Assembly: GCF_014377975.1 (NCBI RefSeq)
Contig: NZ_JACMOO010000362.1
Coordinates: 1-64,000 of the forward strand
DNA length: 64,000 bases
Direction of reading: 5' to 3'
Source of the DNA: Ferruginibacter sp.
Lineage (GTDB): Bacteria; Bacteroidota; Bacteroidia; Chitinophagales; Chitinophagaceae
Shown here: in pieces, positions 53,574 to 62,408 of the stretch
How the letters are laid out: each line of letters begins with the position of its first letter
How positions within the stretch are numbered: position 1 is the stretch's first letter
Notes under the pieces: model-generated
Told to the model about the DNA's origin: nothing
Seen by the model: the letters and a program-made list of their open reading frames with translations, nothing else
Database searches by the model: none
Position numbers and translations under genes: made by a program

Positions 53574-54860
53574 ATGAACTTTGTAACAATGAAGTCAACT
53601 ACTTTAAGATGGATTATGCTGAGCATTACCATTATTATTACATTAATAATCGTATCTCAGTTATATTGGCTTAAAAGAGTGTATACTTTGCAGGAACAGC
53701 AATTTAGTACGGGTGTAATTAAAAGTATCCGGGGTTTATTTGAAGATGTAAAGATTGCTGATAACCCTGCCTTTCAGGTAAAACAAATTGTAGAAGCAAT
53801 CGATCCCAATACCTATCTTGTAAAGTTAGATTCTGTACCCAATAAGGATTCTTTGTACTATCATCTGAGCAACGAATTTGAAGATTTTGATGTTTGGACG
53901 GATTGTAATGTAGGAGTATACAGTAATAAAAAAAATGCTTTTATTTACGAGTTTTATTTATCTACTGCTGCATCCCGTTATCCCCAAAATGGTGTAGTAA
54001 ATCTGGTAGCGGTTAAAAAAAAATATGACTATTTATTGCTGCATTTTCCACATCGCAGCAAATATATTATTCATGAAATGCTGTTCTGGATTATTACTGC
54101 AATTGTGCTGTTGCTGGTATTGATTGGTCTTTCTGTAAGTCTTATTTATCTATACAAACAAAAGTTTTTAAACGAATTGCAGAAAGACTTTGTTAATAAT
54201 TTTACGCATGAATTTAAAACCCCGCTGGCTGTTATGAAAATTGCCAGCGATGTGCTGATACAACCCGCTATTACATCACAACCAGGCAGGCTATTAAAAT
54301 ATGGGACTGTAATTAAAGAACAAACCGAACACCTGCAAAATCAGGTAGAACGACTTTTAAAAACTGCATCCGGGGATAATAAAAATATTATTGTACATAA
54401 AGAAGCTTGCAGATTAAACGAAATTATTGCACATGCTATCTACCAGTTAGAACCCCTTATAAAAGATAAAAACGCTGCTGTATATTTTACCCCGGATGAA
54501 AATGACCCATTAGTACAGGCGGATAGGGTACATTTACAACTGGTAATAATTAATGTAATTGAAAATGCCTTAAAATATAGTACAGGAACACCCTACATAG
54601 CAATAGATATACAGCAGGAAACCAATAATTTTTATGCAGTTTCAATAAAAGACAAAGGCATAGGAATTGAAGAAAAGAATTTTAAATATCTATTTAAAAA
54701 ATTTTACCGGGTACCCACGGGCAATATTCACCAGGTAAATGGATTTGGGCTTGGACTAAATTTTGTGAAACAAATTATTGACGCTCATGACGGAAAGATT
54801 GTCTTAAAAAGTGTACCGGGCGTTGGTACCGAATTTAAAATACTGTTACCTGAAAAATAA
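53574..54860 (+). CDS. Sensor histidine kinase
   Basis: Two-pass membrane histidine kinase of 428 residues. TM1 is at about 13-32 and TM2 at about 168-193, with a periplasmic sensor region of about 130 residues that resembles no known domain. The cytoplasmic core has the HisKA motif NFTHEFKTPLAVM with phospho-acceptor H212, the N-box VIINVIENALKYS, the G1 region IKDKGIGIEEKN and G2 GFGLGLNFVK. No HAMP domain is clear. The adjacent response regulator gene starts 5 bases later, so they form one two-component system. The signal is unknown. Confidence 0.94.
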   Translation: MNFVTMKSTTLRWIMLSITIIITLIIVSQLYWLKRVYTLQEQQFSTGVIKSIRGLFEDVKIADNPAFQVKQIVEAIDPNTYLVKLDSVPNKDSLYYHLSNEFEDFDVWTDCNVGVYSNKKNAFIYEFYLSTAASRYPQNGVVNLVAVKKKYDYLLLHFPHRSKYIIHEMLFWIITAIVLLLVLIGLSVSLIYLYKQKFLNELQKDFVNNFTHEFKTPLAVMKIASDVLIQPAITSQPGRLLKYGTVIKEQTEHLQNQVERLLKTASGDNKNIIVHKEACRLNEIIAHAIYQLEPLIKDKNAAVYFTPDENDPLVQADRVHLQLVIINVIENALKYSTGTPYIAIDIQQETNNFYAVSIKDKGIGIEEKNFKYLFKKFYRVPTGNIHQVNGFGLGLNFVKQIIDAHDGKIVLKSVPGVGTEFKILLPEK

Positions 54861-54865
54861 CTACC

Positions 54866-55552
54866 ATGGCCGATAAAGTAAAAGTTTTGTTAGCAGAAGA
54901 TGATACTTCACTGGCTTTCGTTATAAAAGACAACCTGGAAGAAGCGGGTTATGAAGTTTGCTGGTGTAGCGATGGAGAAGCAGCATGGCAGCAATTTCAA
55001 AAAAATCATTTTGATATTTGTCTGCTGGATGTAATGATGCCTGTAAAGGATGGTTTTACTGTGGCAAAAAAAATCCGTCAAAAAAGTGATGTGGTGCCTG
55101 TTTTATTTATTACTGCCCGTTCGATGGAGCAAGATAAACTGGATGGATTTAGATCTGGTGGGGATGATTATATTACCAAGCCTTTTAGTATGCAGGAACT
55201 GCTGATGCGGATGGATGTTTTTTTAAGAAGAACTAAAAAAATGCACTTTGAAAAGGCGCATGAATATACCATTGGGAGAATGCGGTTTTCTTTTGCAGAT
55301 TTAAAAATATACGATGGAGAAAAAGTAATTTCTGTAACCCAACGCGAAGCCGACCTTTTAAATTTCTTTTGCCAGCATACCAATAAGGTTTTAAAAAGAG
55401 AAGAAGTACTGATAAATGTGTGGGGAAAAGACGATTATTTTTTAGGGCGCAGTATGGATGTTTTTATAACAAAGCTTCGGAAACATTTTAAAGAAGACCC
55501 CAGTATTGTTTTAGAAACCATTCATGGTATTGGATTTAGATTAAATGCCTGA
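54866..55552 (+). CDS. OmpR/PhoB-family response regulator
   Basis: A 228-residue regulator: receiver domain with acidic pocket E11-D12-D13, phospho-acceptor D55 in FDICLLDVMMP, T83 and K105 (YITKPFS). A winged-helix DNA-binding domain follows (LKIYDGEKVISVTQREADLLNFFCQHTNKVLKREEVLINVWG...GRSMDVFITKLRKHFKEDP). It is the partner of the kinase directly upstream. In Bacteroidota such pairs resemble RprX/RprY; targets cannot be read from sequence. A hairpin lies 67 bases after its stop. Confidence 0.95.
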   Translation: MADKVKVLLAEDDTSLAFVIKDNLEEAGYEVCWCSDGEAAWQQFQKNHFDICLLDVMMPVKDGFTVAKKIRQKSDVVPVLFITARSMEQDKLDGFRSGGDDYITKPFSMQELLMRMDVFLRRTKKMHFEKAHEYTIGRMRFSFADLKIYDGEKVISVTQREADLLNFFCQHTNKVLKREEVLINVWGKDDYFLGRSMDVFITKLRKHFKEDPSIVLETIHGIGFRLNA

Positions 55553-55898
55553 ATCAGTTAAAAGATTGTAGTGAAAATTTATCGTAGGATTTTGTAGAAA
55601 AAGTAACTGAAAAGAGAAGCCCCGATAGAAATCGGGGCCGTTTACCAAAACTAACTGCTTATGAGAAAAAGTTTATTTTTATTTTAATTAATCTACTAAT
55701 AAAGTTGCAAAATGAATGCCATAAAATCCAGACTTTGTTAATGTTAACCCAATGTAAGCTAATCATTTCTGCCTTTAAAATCATTCTTAAGAACTTTTGT
55801 AAAACCAGTATTAAAACTGTTCTTCTACATTGTAAAGGTAGTAAATAATTTAAAGCTGCATCTAATTTAAACACGTTAGCGGATGCTTTAACAATTTT
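55553..55898. other. Gene-free stretch after the response regulator
   Basis: 346 bases between convergent genes. It contains the hairpin at 55619-55638. A few bases later there is an ATG that starts an eight-codon frame, MRKSLFLF then TAA (55661-55687), which looks like the beginning of a signal peptide. Nothing else is recognisable. Confidence 0.5.
55619..55638 (+). terminator. GC-rich hairpin downstream of the response regulator
   Basis: A perfect 8-bp stem GCCCCGAT / ATCGGGGC with the stable tetraloop AGAA. The base run after it (CGTTTACC) is a poor T-tract, so termination may be partial, or the hairpin may be a leader or attenuator for what followed. Confidence 0.5.
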
Positions 55899-56522
55899 TT
55901 AAACTGACTTTTTCATAAAGCCGTTGATTATATCCATTAACCCTCCGCCGGCATTACTTTGCGTCTGTTGTTGTTGAGCACCTCCGGAAACTTTACTAAT
56001 AATGTCATCAAGGCCTACATGCCCGTCGTGGTTGACATTCAGGTCACCGCCGGCAAATTTGCTAATCGGGCTGCCAATATCAAAACCTCCGGCATTAGTT
56101 TATGAATTGCCACCTCCGGTTAATGAACTGATGATACTATCAATATTAAAATTTGAATTATTGGCGTCGTTGGTTCTGTTGACCAGGCTGCTCAACACTG
56201 ATGGAATAAGGCTACTTGCAATCCCAGCTGCCTGATCGGAAGCTATACCGTGATTGTCGGTTAATTTATTAGTGAAACTGCTGATAATATTACTCACTAT
56301 GGGATTACTGAGCAATCCGTTCCCCTCGGAATTATTATTGTTATTAAAAAGTGATAAAACACTTTGAAGTCCTCCGCCTGCCAAAACTCCCTGTAACCCA
56401 TCTGCTACTGAGTGGGTGGCATCTGCGACTACGGCATCATTTTCTTCGTTTGAAATGACAGGATTATTAATTACTGAATCTGTACTATTTTCTTTAATTA
56501 AGTTAAAAAGATTCTCAAGCAT
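55899..56522 (-). pseudogene. Gene with EF-hand-like C-terminus, interrupted by an in-frame TAA
   Basis: From ATG 56522 the frame gives 140 residues (MLENLFNLIKENSTDSVINN, Ala/Gly/Asn-rich helical middle, SIISSLTGGGNS) and stops at TAA 56100-56102. It then continues in the same frame for 66 codons: TNAGGFDIGSPISKFAGGD, then LNVNHDGHVGLDDII, a calcium-loop (EF-hand/dockerin-like) pattern D-x-N-x-D-G-x-V-x-x-D-D, ending GGGLMDIINGFMKKSV at 55899. From memory, Bacteroidota relatives carry this acidic loop as part of one polypeptide. The intact length would be about 207 residues. The role is unknown. Confidence 0.75.
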
Positions 56523-56605
56523 ACTTTATATTTTATGCTCAAAGTAGATAAATTCACCAATACATGCAAAGAAGTATTTAAATATTTTGTGAACTGACCA
56601 ATTAC

Positions 56606-57670
56606 TTAACTTTCGGTAGCCAGTTTCTCTGCATTTTCAGCAAATTGCAGGGCGTCAATAAATTCTTGGATATCTCCGTTTAGCACATTATCCAGGTTGT
56701 AAACAGTAACTCCAATGCGATGATCTGTAACCCTGCCCTGGGGATAATTATACGTTCTTATTTTAGCACTGCGGTCACCAGTACTTACTAAACTTTTTCT
56801 TTTATGCGAAATTGCTTCTTCAGCTTTGCGTACTTCTTCATCATATAATTTAGTACGCATCATATCCATAGCCTTCTCTTTATTGCCCAACTGACTGCGT
56901 TCTGTCTGGCACATTACTACCAGTCCGGTAGGCTTATGTGTTAAAAAAACCTTCGTTTCTACCTTATTTACATTTTGCCCGCCAGCACCGCCACTGCGGG
57001 CTGTTTCCATCTTAACATCACTTTCTTTTAATTCAAAATCCACTTCTTCTGCCTCGGGCATTACCGCCACCGTTGCAGCACTTGTATGTACCCGTCCACT
57101 GGCTTCCGTATCGGGCACCCGTTGAACCCGGTGAACACCACTTTCAAATTTTAAAGTGCCATACACATCATCACCCACCACTTCAACCTGTACTTCTTTA
57201 AAACCGCCGGCGGTGCCTTCACTTTCGCTCAGCAGCGCTGTTTTCCAGCCCTTTTTCTCACAATACTTTAAATACATCCGTAACAGGTTACCTGCAAACA
57301 GGGAAGCTTCGTCTCCTCCTGTTCCGGCTCTTATTTCCAATATTGCATTTTTTTCATCATAAGGATCTTTTGGTATTAGCATATTACGCAATGCTTTTTC
57401 CCAGGCTTCTTTACTTGCTTCCAGCGCCGGAATTTCCTGCTTGGCCAGGTCCCTCATTTCTGCGTCATCGCCATTCAGTACTTCTTTATTAAAATCAATG
57501 TCGTCTAATACTTTTATGTACTCATTCCTGGCAGTTACAATTTTTTCCAAACTGCGGTATTCCTTGCTGATAGCAGTAAATTTTTTATTGTCGCTTACAA
57601 TTTCGGGGTTGGTTAATGCAATACCCAAATTGTCAAATCGTCCCTTAATAGCATCTAATTTATCTAACAT
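56606..57670 (-). CDS. prfA: Peptide chain release factor 1
   Basis: Class I release factor of 354 residues that reads UAA and UAG. It shows the GGQ peptidyl-hydrolysis motif in [18 protein letters not shown] and the anticodon-like region [27 protein letters not shown]. The tripeptide position reads PDT where E. coli has PAT, which to my knowledge is common in Bacteroidota. N-terminal domain 1 and domain 3 are complete. Stop-codon reading should be normal. The gene lies 83 bases upstream of the interrupted EF-hand-like gene on the same strand. Confidence 0.97.
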   Translation of the reverse strand: MLDKLDAIKGRFDNLGIALTNPEIVSDNKKFTAISKEYRSLEKIVTARNEYIKVLDDIDFNKEVLNGDDAEMRDLAKQEIPALEASKEAWEKALRNMLIPKDPYDEKNAILEIRAGTGGDEASLFAGNLLRMYLKYCEKKGWKTALLSESEGTAGGFKEVQVEVVGDDVYGTLKFESGVHRVQRVPDTEASGRVHTSAATVAVMPEAEEVDFELKESDVKMETARSGGAGGQNVNKVETKVFLTHKPTGLVVMCQTERSQLGNKEKAMDMMRTKLYDEEVRKAEEAISHKRKSLVSTGDRSAKIRTYNYPQGRVTDHRIGVTVYNLDNVLNGDIQEFIDALQFAENAEKLATES

Positions 57671-57864
57671 AATGTAATACCTCTGTTCCCTTATGAACGG
57701 GATTGTGTTTTTGTAATAATGTTTGGTTACTTGCTTTGTAAAATTAAAATATGCGGGCTTTAACCGTTTACAGAAAACCTTAACCCATAACTTTACATTG
57801 TTTAATTACGTTTTTCCCTGCAAATATTGAAAGCGGCAAAATTACAGTATATCAACCAATCAAT

Positions 57865-59046
57865 TTGTACAGAAAATTTACAGCCCACAACATTTTTAAC
57901 GGATACCAGGTACTACTACCGAAATCTGTTTTAATAACTACTTTAGAAGGAGCCGTGGTTGATATAATTGATAAGGCAGATGCAGGCGATGAAATTGAGT
58001 TTTTTGAAGGACTTATTACACCAGGTTTTATTAATGCGCACTGTCATACAGAATTGAGTTATTTAAAAGGCGTTATTACTCCAAACACTGGGTTGGTGCA
58101 GTTTGTACAACAAGTAATGAAAAACAGGGGTTTACTAAATGAAGTGAAAATGCAGGCTATGCTGTTGGCCGAAAAGGAAATGTATAACAGCGGCACAGTG
58201 GCTGTGGGAGATATTTGCAATACGGCAGACTCTATTCAATTAAAGCAAAAAAGTAGCCTGTACTGGCATAATTTTATTGAAGTAAGCGGCTTTACAGATG
58301 CGAATGCCATAGTAAGATTGGAGGGGGCAAAAAATATCTATCAGGAGTTTACCAGCCAGTTGCCGCAGCCGGTTTCTTTATCGCCGCATGCACCTTACTC
58401 TGTTTCAAAAATCCTGTTTAGCCAATTAAATAACGAAACTGCCCACCAGCTTATCACAATTCATAACCAGGAATGCAGCGCAGAAAATGATTTATATCAA
58501 CAAAAAGAAGGTGAATTTTTAAGCCTGTATAAAAATTGGGGGATAGACATATCCGGCTTCCAGCCAACTGGGAAAACGAGTTTTCAAAGCTGGCTGCCTT
58601 TTTTTGATAATAACCAGTCCATACTATGTGTACACAATACTTTCACCAGCCAGGCTGATATTGATTTTTATAAAAAACAGGCTGAATTTAAAGCTAAACT
58701 TTTCTTTTGCCTTTGTGTAAACGCCAATAAATACATAGAGCAAAAATTACCGCCCATTGAAATGCTGCGTAAAAATAATTGTGATATTATTATTGGCACT
58801 GATAGTTATGCCAGCAACTGGCAACTGAATATTTTAGAAGAAATAAAAACTATTCAGCAAGATTCTGCGGGCACTATTCCGCTGGCGGAAATACTTCAAT
58901 GGGCCACAAGTAATGGTGCCAGGGCTTTACAGCTGGATAATAGGTTGGGAAGTTTTGAAAAAAATAAAAAACCAGGTATTGTTTTTATCAATCATCTGGA
59001 TGAGTTACAACTTACATCAAAGTCTGCTGCAAAAAGGATCTTGTAA
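57865..59046 (+). CDS. Amidohydrolase-family metal-dependent hydrolase
   Basis: A 393-residue TIM-barrel hydrolase of the cytosine deaminase/atrazine chlorohydrolase branch. Metal-site residues are in PGFINAHCHTELSYLKG (HxH), LSPHAPYSVS (His), ITIHNQECSAEN (His and Glu) and IIGTDSYASNW (Asp). By analogy it deaminates or hydrolyses a cyclic amine or guanidine compound such as a nucleobase. The substrate is unresolved. No ATG precedes the conserved start, so TTG 57865 (MYRKFTAHNIF) is the likely initiator. Confidence 0.85.
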   Translation: MYRKFTAHNIFNGYQVLLPKSVLITTLEGAVVDIIDKADAGDEIEFFEGLITPGFINAHCHTELSYLKGVITPNTGLVQFVQQVMKNRGLLNEVKMQAMLLAEKEMYNSGTVAVGDICNTADSIQLKQKSSLYWHNFIEVSGFTDANAIVRLEGAKNIYQEFTSQLPQPVSLSPHAPYSVSKILFSQLNNETAHQLITIHNQECSAENDLYQQKEGEFLSLYKNWGIDISGFQPTGKTSFQSWLPFFDNNQSILCVHNTFTSQADIDFYKKQAEFKAKLFFCLCVNANKYIEQKLPPIEMLRKNNCDIIIGTDSYASNWQLNILEEIKTIQQDSAGTIPLAEILQWATSNGARALQLDNRLGSFEKNKKPGIVFINHLDELQLTSKSAAKRIL

Positions 59047-59088
59047 TAACTTTTTATGTAACCTCTTGGTATTAATTACCCGCAATCC

Positions 59089-59823
59089 TCAACCCAGTAC
59101 TTCATGTAATATCATCAGTGTTTTCATTTTGCCAAAATCAGCAATGTGCAATGCATAATAATCCTGGTAATGCTGCAATAATAGTCGCCTTTTATCATGA
59201 TGCAGTTTTACATCTTCCAGTTCAAACGGCTGCATTACTTTTAATAATTGAGAAGTAATCATTGCCAGTTCACCATCAATAAAATTAGGATGTGCGGGCT
59301 GGTCTTTTACAAAACTTCCTTCCTGAAGATCTAAAATATTTTGTTGTTCATTAAAATCATCATTCATTTTAAATCCAAAAAAATGAGTAAGCTGCAGCGA
59401 AAAATACAAGGCAAAATTGGCGGTTACTGATTTATTCGCTTTGTCCAGTTGTATTAAAACATCTTCACAAAAATAAAAAAGAGGGGTATTTTGTTCTGGT
59501 TGTGGCAAACATTTCTGCAACAATTCTACCATATACAACGCAATGCTGTTTTTTATTACATCGCTCAACACACGGTCAAATAAATAGTCCCATTTAAACT
59601 CTTTAATGCGTTGCATACTTTGCAGATCGTTGTGGTAAACAATCATATCTAAAATAGCTGCTGGTTGAAAATGATTGGCTTTAGCAGAAGATTTTTTGGC
59701 GGTACGAACTCCATTTACCATATAAGTCTGTACCCCAAACAATTCAGTAAAAATGGTAACCACCACACTGGTTTCACCGTACTTTATGGTGCGTAAAACG
59801 ATGCCTTTTGTTTTATGTGTCAT
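59089..59823 (-). CDS. recO: DNA repair protein RecO
   Basis: A 244-residue RecO: an N-terminal OB fold (KGIVLRTIKYGETSVVVTIFTELFGVQTYMVNGVRTAKKSS) and a helical C-terminal domain with YSLELTHFFG-like ALYFSLQLTHFFGF. The zinc-binding Cys cluster of some RecO proteins is absent, which is usual in Bacteroidota. It acts with RecR and RecF to load RecA onto SSB-coated DNA. It converges with the amidohydrolase gene. Confidence 0.94.
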   Translation of the reverse strand: MTHKTKGIVLRTIKYGETSVVVTIFTELFGVQTYMVNGVRTAKKSSAKANHFQPAAILDMIVYHNDLQSMQRIKEFKWDYLFDRVLSDVIKNSIALYMVELLQKCLPQPEQNTPLFYFCEDVLIQLDKANKSVTANFALYFSLQLTHFFGFKMNDDFNEQQNILDLQEGSFVKDQPAHPNFIDGELAMITSQLLKVMQPFELEDVKLHHDKRRLLLQHYQDYYALHIADFGKMKTLMILHEVLG

Positions 59824-60057
59824 TGCGGGATAGTACCTTAACTATTTGAATTAACCGATGAATATTTCTTTTGCAAAAAAAGTGAAATAAAAAATTTTGC
59901 CGCATTATTTGAATAACCTTTTATGCGGTTTAATATGCCCTTCACTATTAAAAATTGAAGGTAGTTAAACAACATTGATTGCAGCAGGTATGGCTAAGCG
60001 GTGTAAAAAGTCTTTCTTTGCAAATTGTATTTAATTTACCAATAAAATAGTAATACT

Positions 60058-62394
60058 ATGTGGCTACGCCTGGCAAAGTTTGTATTAAAAAACCGGTTAC
60101 CGCTTTTAATTGTATTGTTTGCAGCCACTGCTGTTATGGGTTATTTCGCCAGTAAAGTAACTTTAAGTTACGAGTTTGCAAAGGCCATTCCGTCCGACAA
60201 TCCCAAATACCTCGATTATGTAGCTTTTCGTCAAAAATTTGGGGATGACGGAAATTTACTGGTGATAGCCGTGCAAACAGATAAAATCTTTGATTTAAGA
60301 ACCTTCAATTCTTACAGGCATTTAGAATCAGCATTGAAAAAGATACCCAATGTGGAGAATGTGCTCAGTATGCCTTCTTCCATCAAATTACGCAAAAATG
60401 AACTGACACAAAATTTAGTTGCTGAAAAAATATTTGCTGATAGTATTTCTACACAGGCTGAACTGGATAGTGCCAGGGCTGTTTTCTTTAATCAGCCATT
60501 TTACAGGTCGCTTTTGTATAATTCTGAAACAAATGCTTATTTGATGGGCGTACGCATTAACAAGGATTCATTGAGTTCGCCTAAACGTACTCGTATTGTA
60601 AGTGATATAAATAAAGCAGTAACGGCATTTGAAGATGAAACAAAAATTACTACTTATATAAGCGGGTTACCGTTGATAAGAACACTTGTATCTGACATGA
60701 TTAAAAAAGAGATGGGGCTTTTTTTAATTGGTTCATTGGTTTTAAGTGCCTTGATATTACTGGTATTTTTCCGCTCGTTAAGCACAACACTTCTTTCTTT
60801 GCTGGTGGTACTTTCAGGCGTTATCTGGAGCGTGGGTGTATTGTTTCTTTGTGGTTATAAAATTACGTTGCTTACTGCATTAACGCCGCCATTAATTGTT
60901 GTAATTGGTATACCTAATTGTATTTATTTTATAAATAAATACCATACTGGTTTTTTGGCGAGCCAGGATAAAAATAAATCACTGATAGACATGGTTAGTA
61001 AAATGGGCGTGGTAACGCTTTTTTGCAACATCTCTGCAGCTATTGGCTTTGCTGTATTTGCCTTAACACGCAGTGCCATTTTAAAAGAGTTTGGTGTGGT
61101 GGCAGGCATTAGTATTATGCTAATTTTTGTTATCTCTTTTATTTTATTACCGGCCGCGTTAAGTTATTTGCCTGCACCCAGGCCTGCACAAATGAAATAT
61201 TTACATAACAGGTGGATTACGTATTTATTATTAAAAATTGAGCAATGGGTTACAAATCACAAAGGCCTGGTATTTGGAATTACGGGTATTATACTGGCGG
61301 TGTCAGTTGCCGGTATTTTTAAATTAAAAACGGTTGCATATATTGTAGATGATTTGCCAAAAGAAAACAAAATTTATACCGATCTTAAATTTTTTGAGCG
61401 AAATTTTAAAGGTGTAATGCCATTAGAAATTATGGTGGATACAAAAAAGCGTCATGGCCTCAGTGGGATGAGGGCACTAACTGTTTTTAGTAAGATTGAT
61501 TCTTTGTCTCAGTATGTTTCTGCTCAAAAAGAAATGAACAAGCCATTGAGTATTGCTGACGGATTAAAGTTTGTAAAGCAGGCTTTTTATGATGGGGATT
61601 CTGTTAATTACCAGTTACCCAATTCGTCTGACATTGCTTTTTTAGGCGATTATTTAAAGCCCGGTAAAAATGACAGCAGCAGCAAAAATAATTTATCAGC
61701 AATGCTTACGGCCTTTATAGATACCGCTAAAGAAACCACTCGTGTAAGCATTAATATGGCAGATGTGGGAACAGAAAAATTACCATTACTGTTAAGCGGC
61801 ATCCGGCATCAAACTGATAAACTTTTCGACAGCACAAAATATAAAGTAACGTTTACAGGCAGCAGTATCACTTTTTTAGAGGGCAGCCGGTTTATCATTA
61901 ATGGGTTAAAAGAAAGTATTTTTTATGCCTTTATTTTAATTGCGGTCTGCATGTTATATCTTTTTAAATCGGCCAGGATTTTAGTATGCTCCCTGATACC
62001 AAATATAATTCCTTTAATTATTACAGCGGGCGTGATGGGGTGGATGGGTGTGCCGCTGAAACCGTCTACCGTATTAATTTTTAGCGTTGCATTGGGTATT
62101 GCCATTGATATTACCATCCGCTTTTTAGTAAATTATAAACAGGAGCTGCCTTTGTATAATAATGATGTGCAGGCCACTGTGAGTGCTACCATAAAAAGTA
62201 CGGGTTTAAGCATTGTATACACCTCACTGGTATTAATTGCAGGGTTTATCATTTTTTGTATGAGCAGCTTTGGCGGCACAATATCTTTAGGCTGGCTTAC
62301 ATCTGTTACCTTATTAGTAGCCACATTAACCAACCTAATTTTATTACCAGTTTTATTATTGCTGATGGCTCCTAAAAAAAAGCAGCAACTGTAA
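60058..62394 (+). CDS. RND-superfamily (MMPL-like) exporter
   Basis: A 778-residue inner-membrane protein with 12 predicted TM helices in two repeats of six. Each repeat starts with one TM (LLIVLFAATAVMGYFA; LVFGITGIILAVSVAGI), has a large periplasmic loop and then a five-helix cluster (FLIGSLVLSALILLVFFRSLSTTLLSL...; FIINGLKESIFYAFILIAVCMLYLF...). Proton-relay-type polar residues are in LTALTPPLIVVIGIPNCIYFINKYH and SVALGIAIDITIRFLVNYK. It belongs with MmpL/hopanoid-type exporters, which move lipids or hydrophobic molecules. No adaptor or channel gene is adjacent. Confidence 0.9.
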   Translation: MWLRLAKFVLKNRLPLLIVLFAATAVMGYFASKVTLSYEFAKAIPSDNPKYLDYVAFRQKFGDDGNLLVIAVQTDKIFDLRTFNSYRHLESALKKIPNVENVLSMPSSIKLRKNELTQNLVAEKIFADSISTQAELDSARAVFFNQPFYRSLLYNSETNAYLMGVRINKDSLSSPKRTRIVSDINKAVTAFEDETKITTYISGLPLIRTLVSDMIKKEMGLFLIGSLVLSALILLVFFRSLSTTLLSLLVVLSGVIWSVGVLFLCGYKITLLTALTPPLIVVIGIPNCIYFINKYHTGFLASQDKNKSLIDMVSKMGVVTLFCNISAAIGFAVFALTRSAILKEFGVVAGISIMLIFVISFILLPAALSYLPAPRPAQMKYLHNRWITYLLLKIEQWVTNHKGLVFGITGIILAVSVAGIFKLKTVAYIVDDLPKENKIYTDLKFFERNFKGVMPLEIMVDTKKRHGLSGMRALTVFSKIDSLSQYVSAQKEMNKPLSIADGLKFVKQAFYDGDSVNYQLPNSSDIAFLGDYLKPGKNDSSSKNNLSAMLTAFIDTAKETTRVSINMADVGTEKLPLLLSGIRHQTDKLFDSTKYKVTFTGSSITFLEGSRFIINGLKESIFYAFILIAVCMLYLFKSARILVCSLIPNIIPLIITAGVMGWMGVPLKPSTVLIFSVALGIAIDITIRFLVNYKQELPLYNNDVQATVSATIKSTGLSIVYTSLVLIAGFIIFCMSSFGGTISLGWLTSVTLLVATLTNLILLPVLLLLMAPKKKQQL

Positions 62395-62408
62395 AGAAGC
62401 GATGCCTG

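Noticed and set aside
55659-55874. 71-codon minus-strand frame downstream of the interrupted EF-hand-like gene
   Set aside because: Low-complexity AT-rich composition and no similarity to known families.
34474-56522. Reassignment of TAA to a sense codon
   Set aside because: TAA ends most genes in the window at natural family ends and PrfA is intact, so a changed genetic code is not supported.
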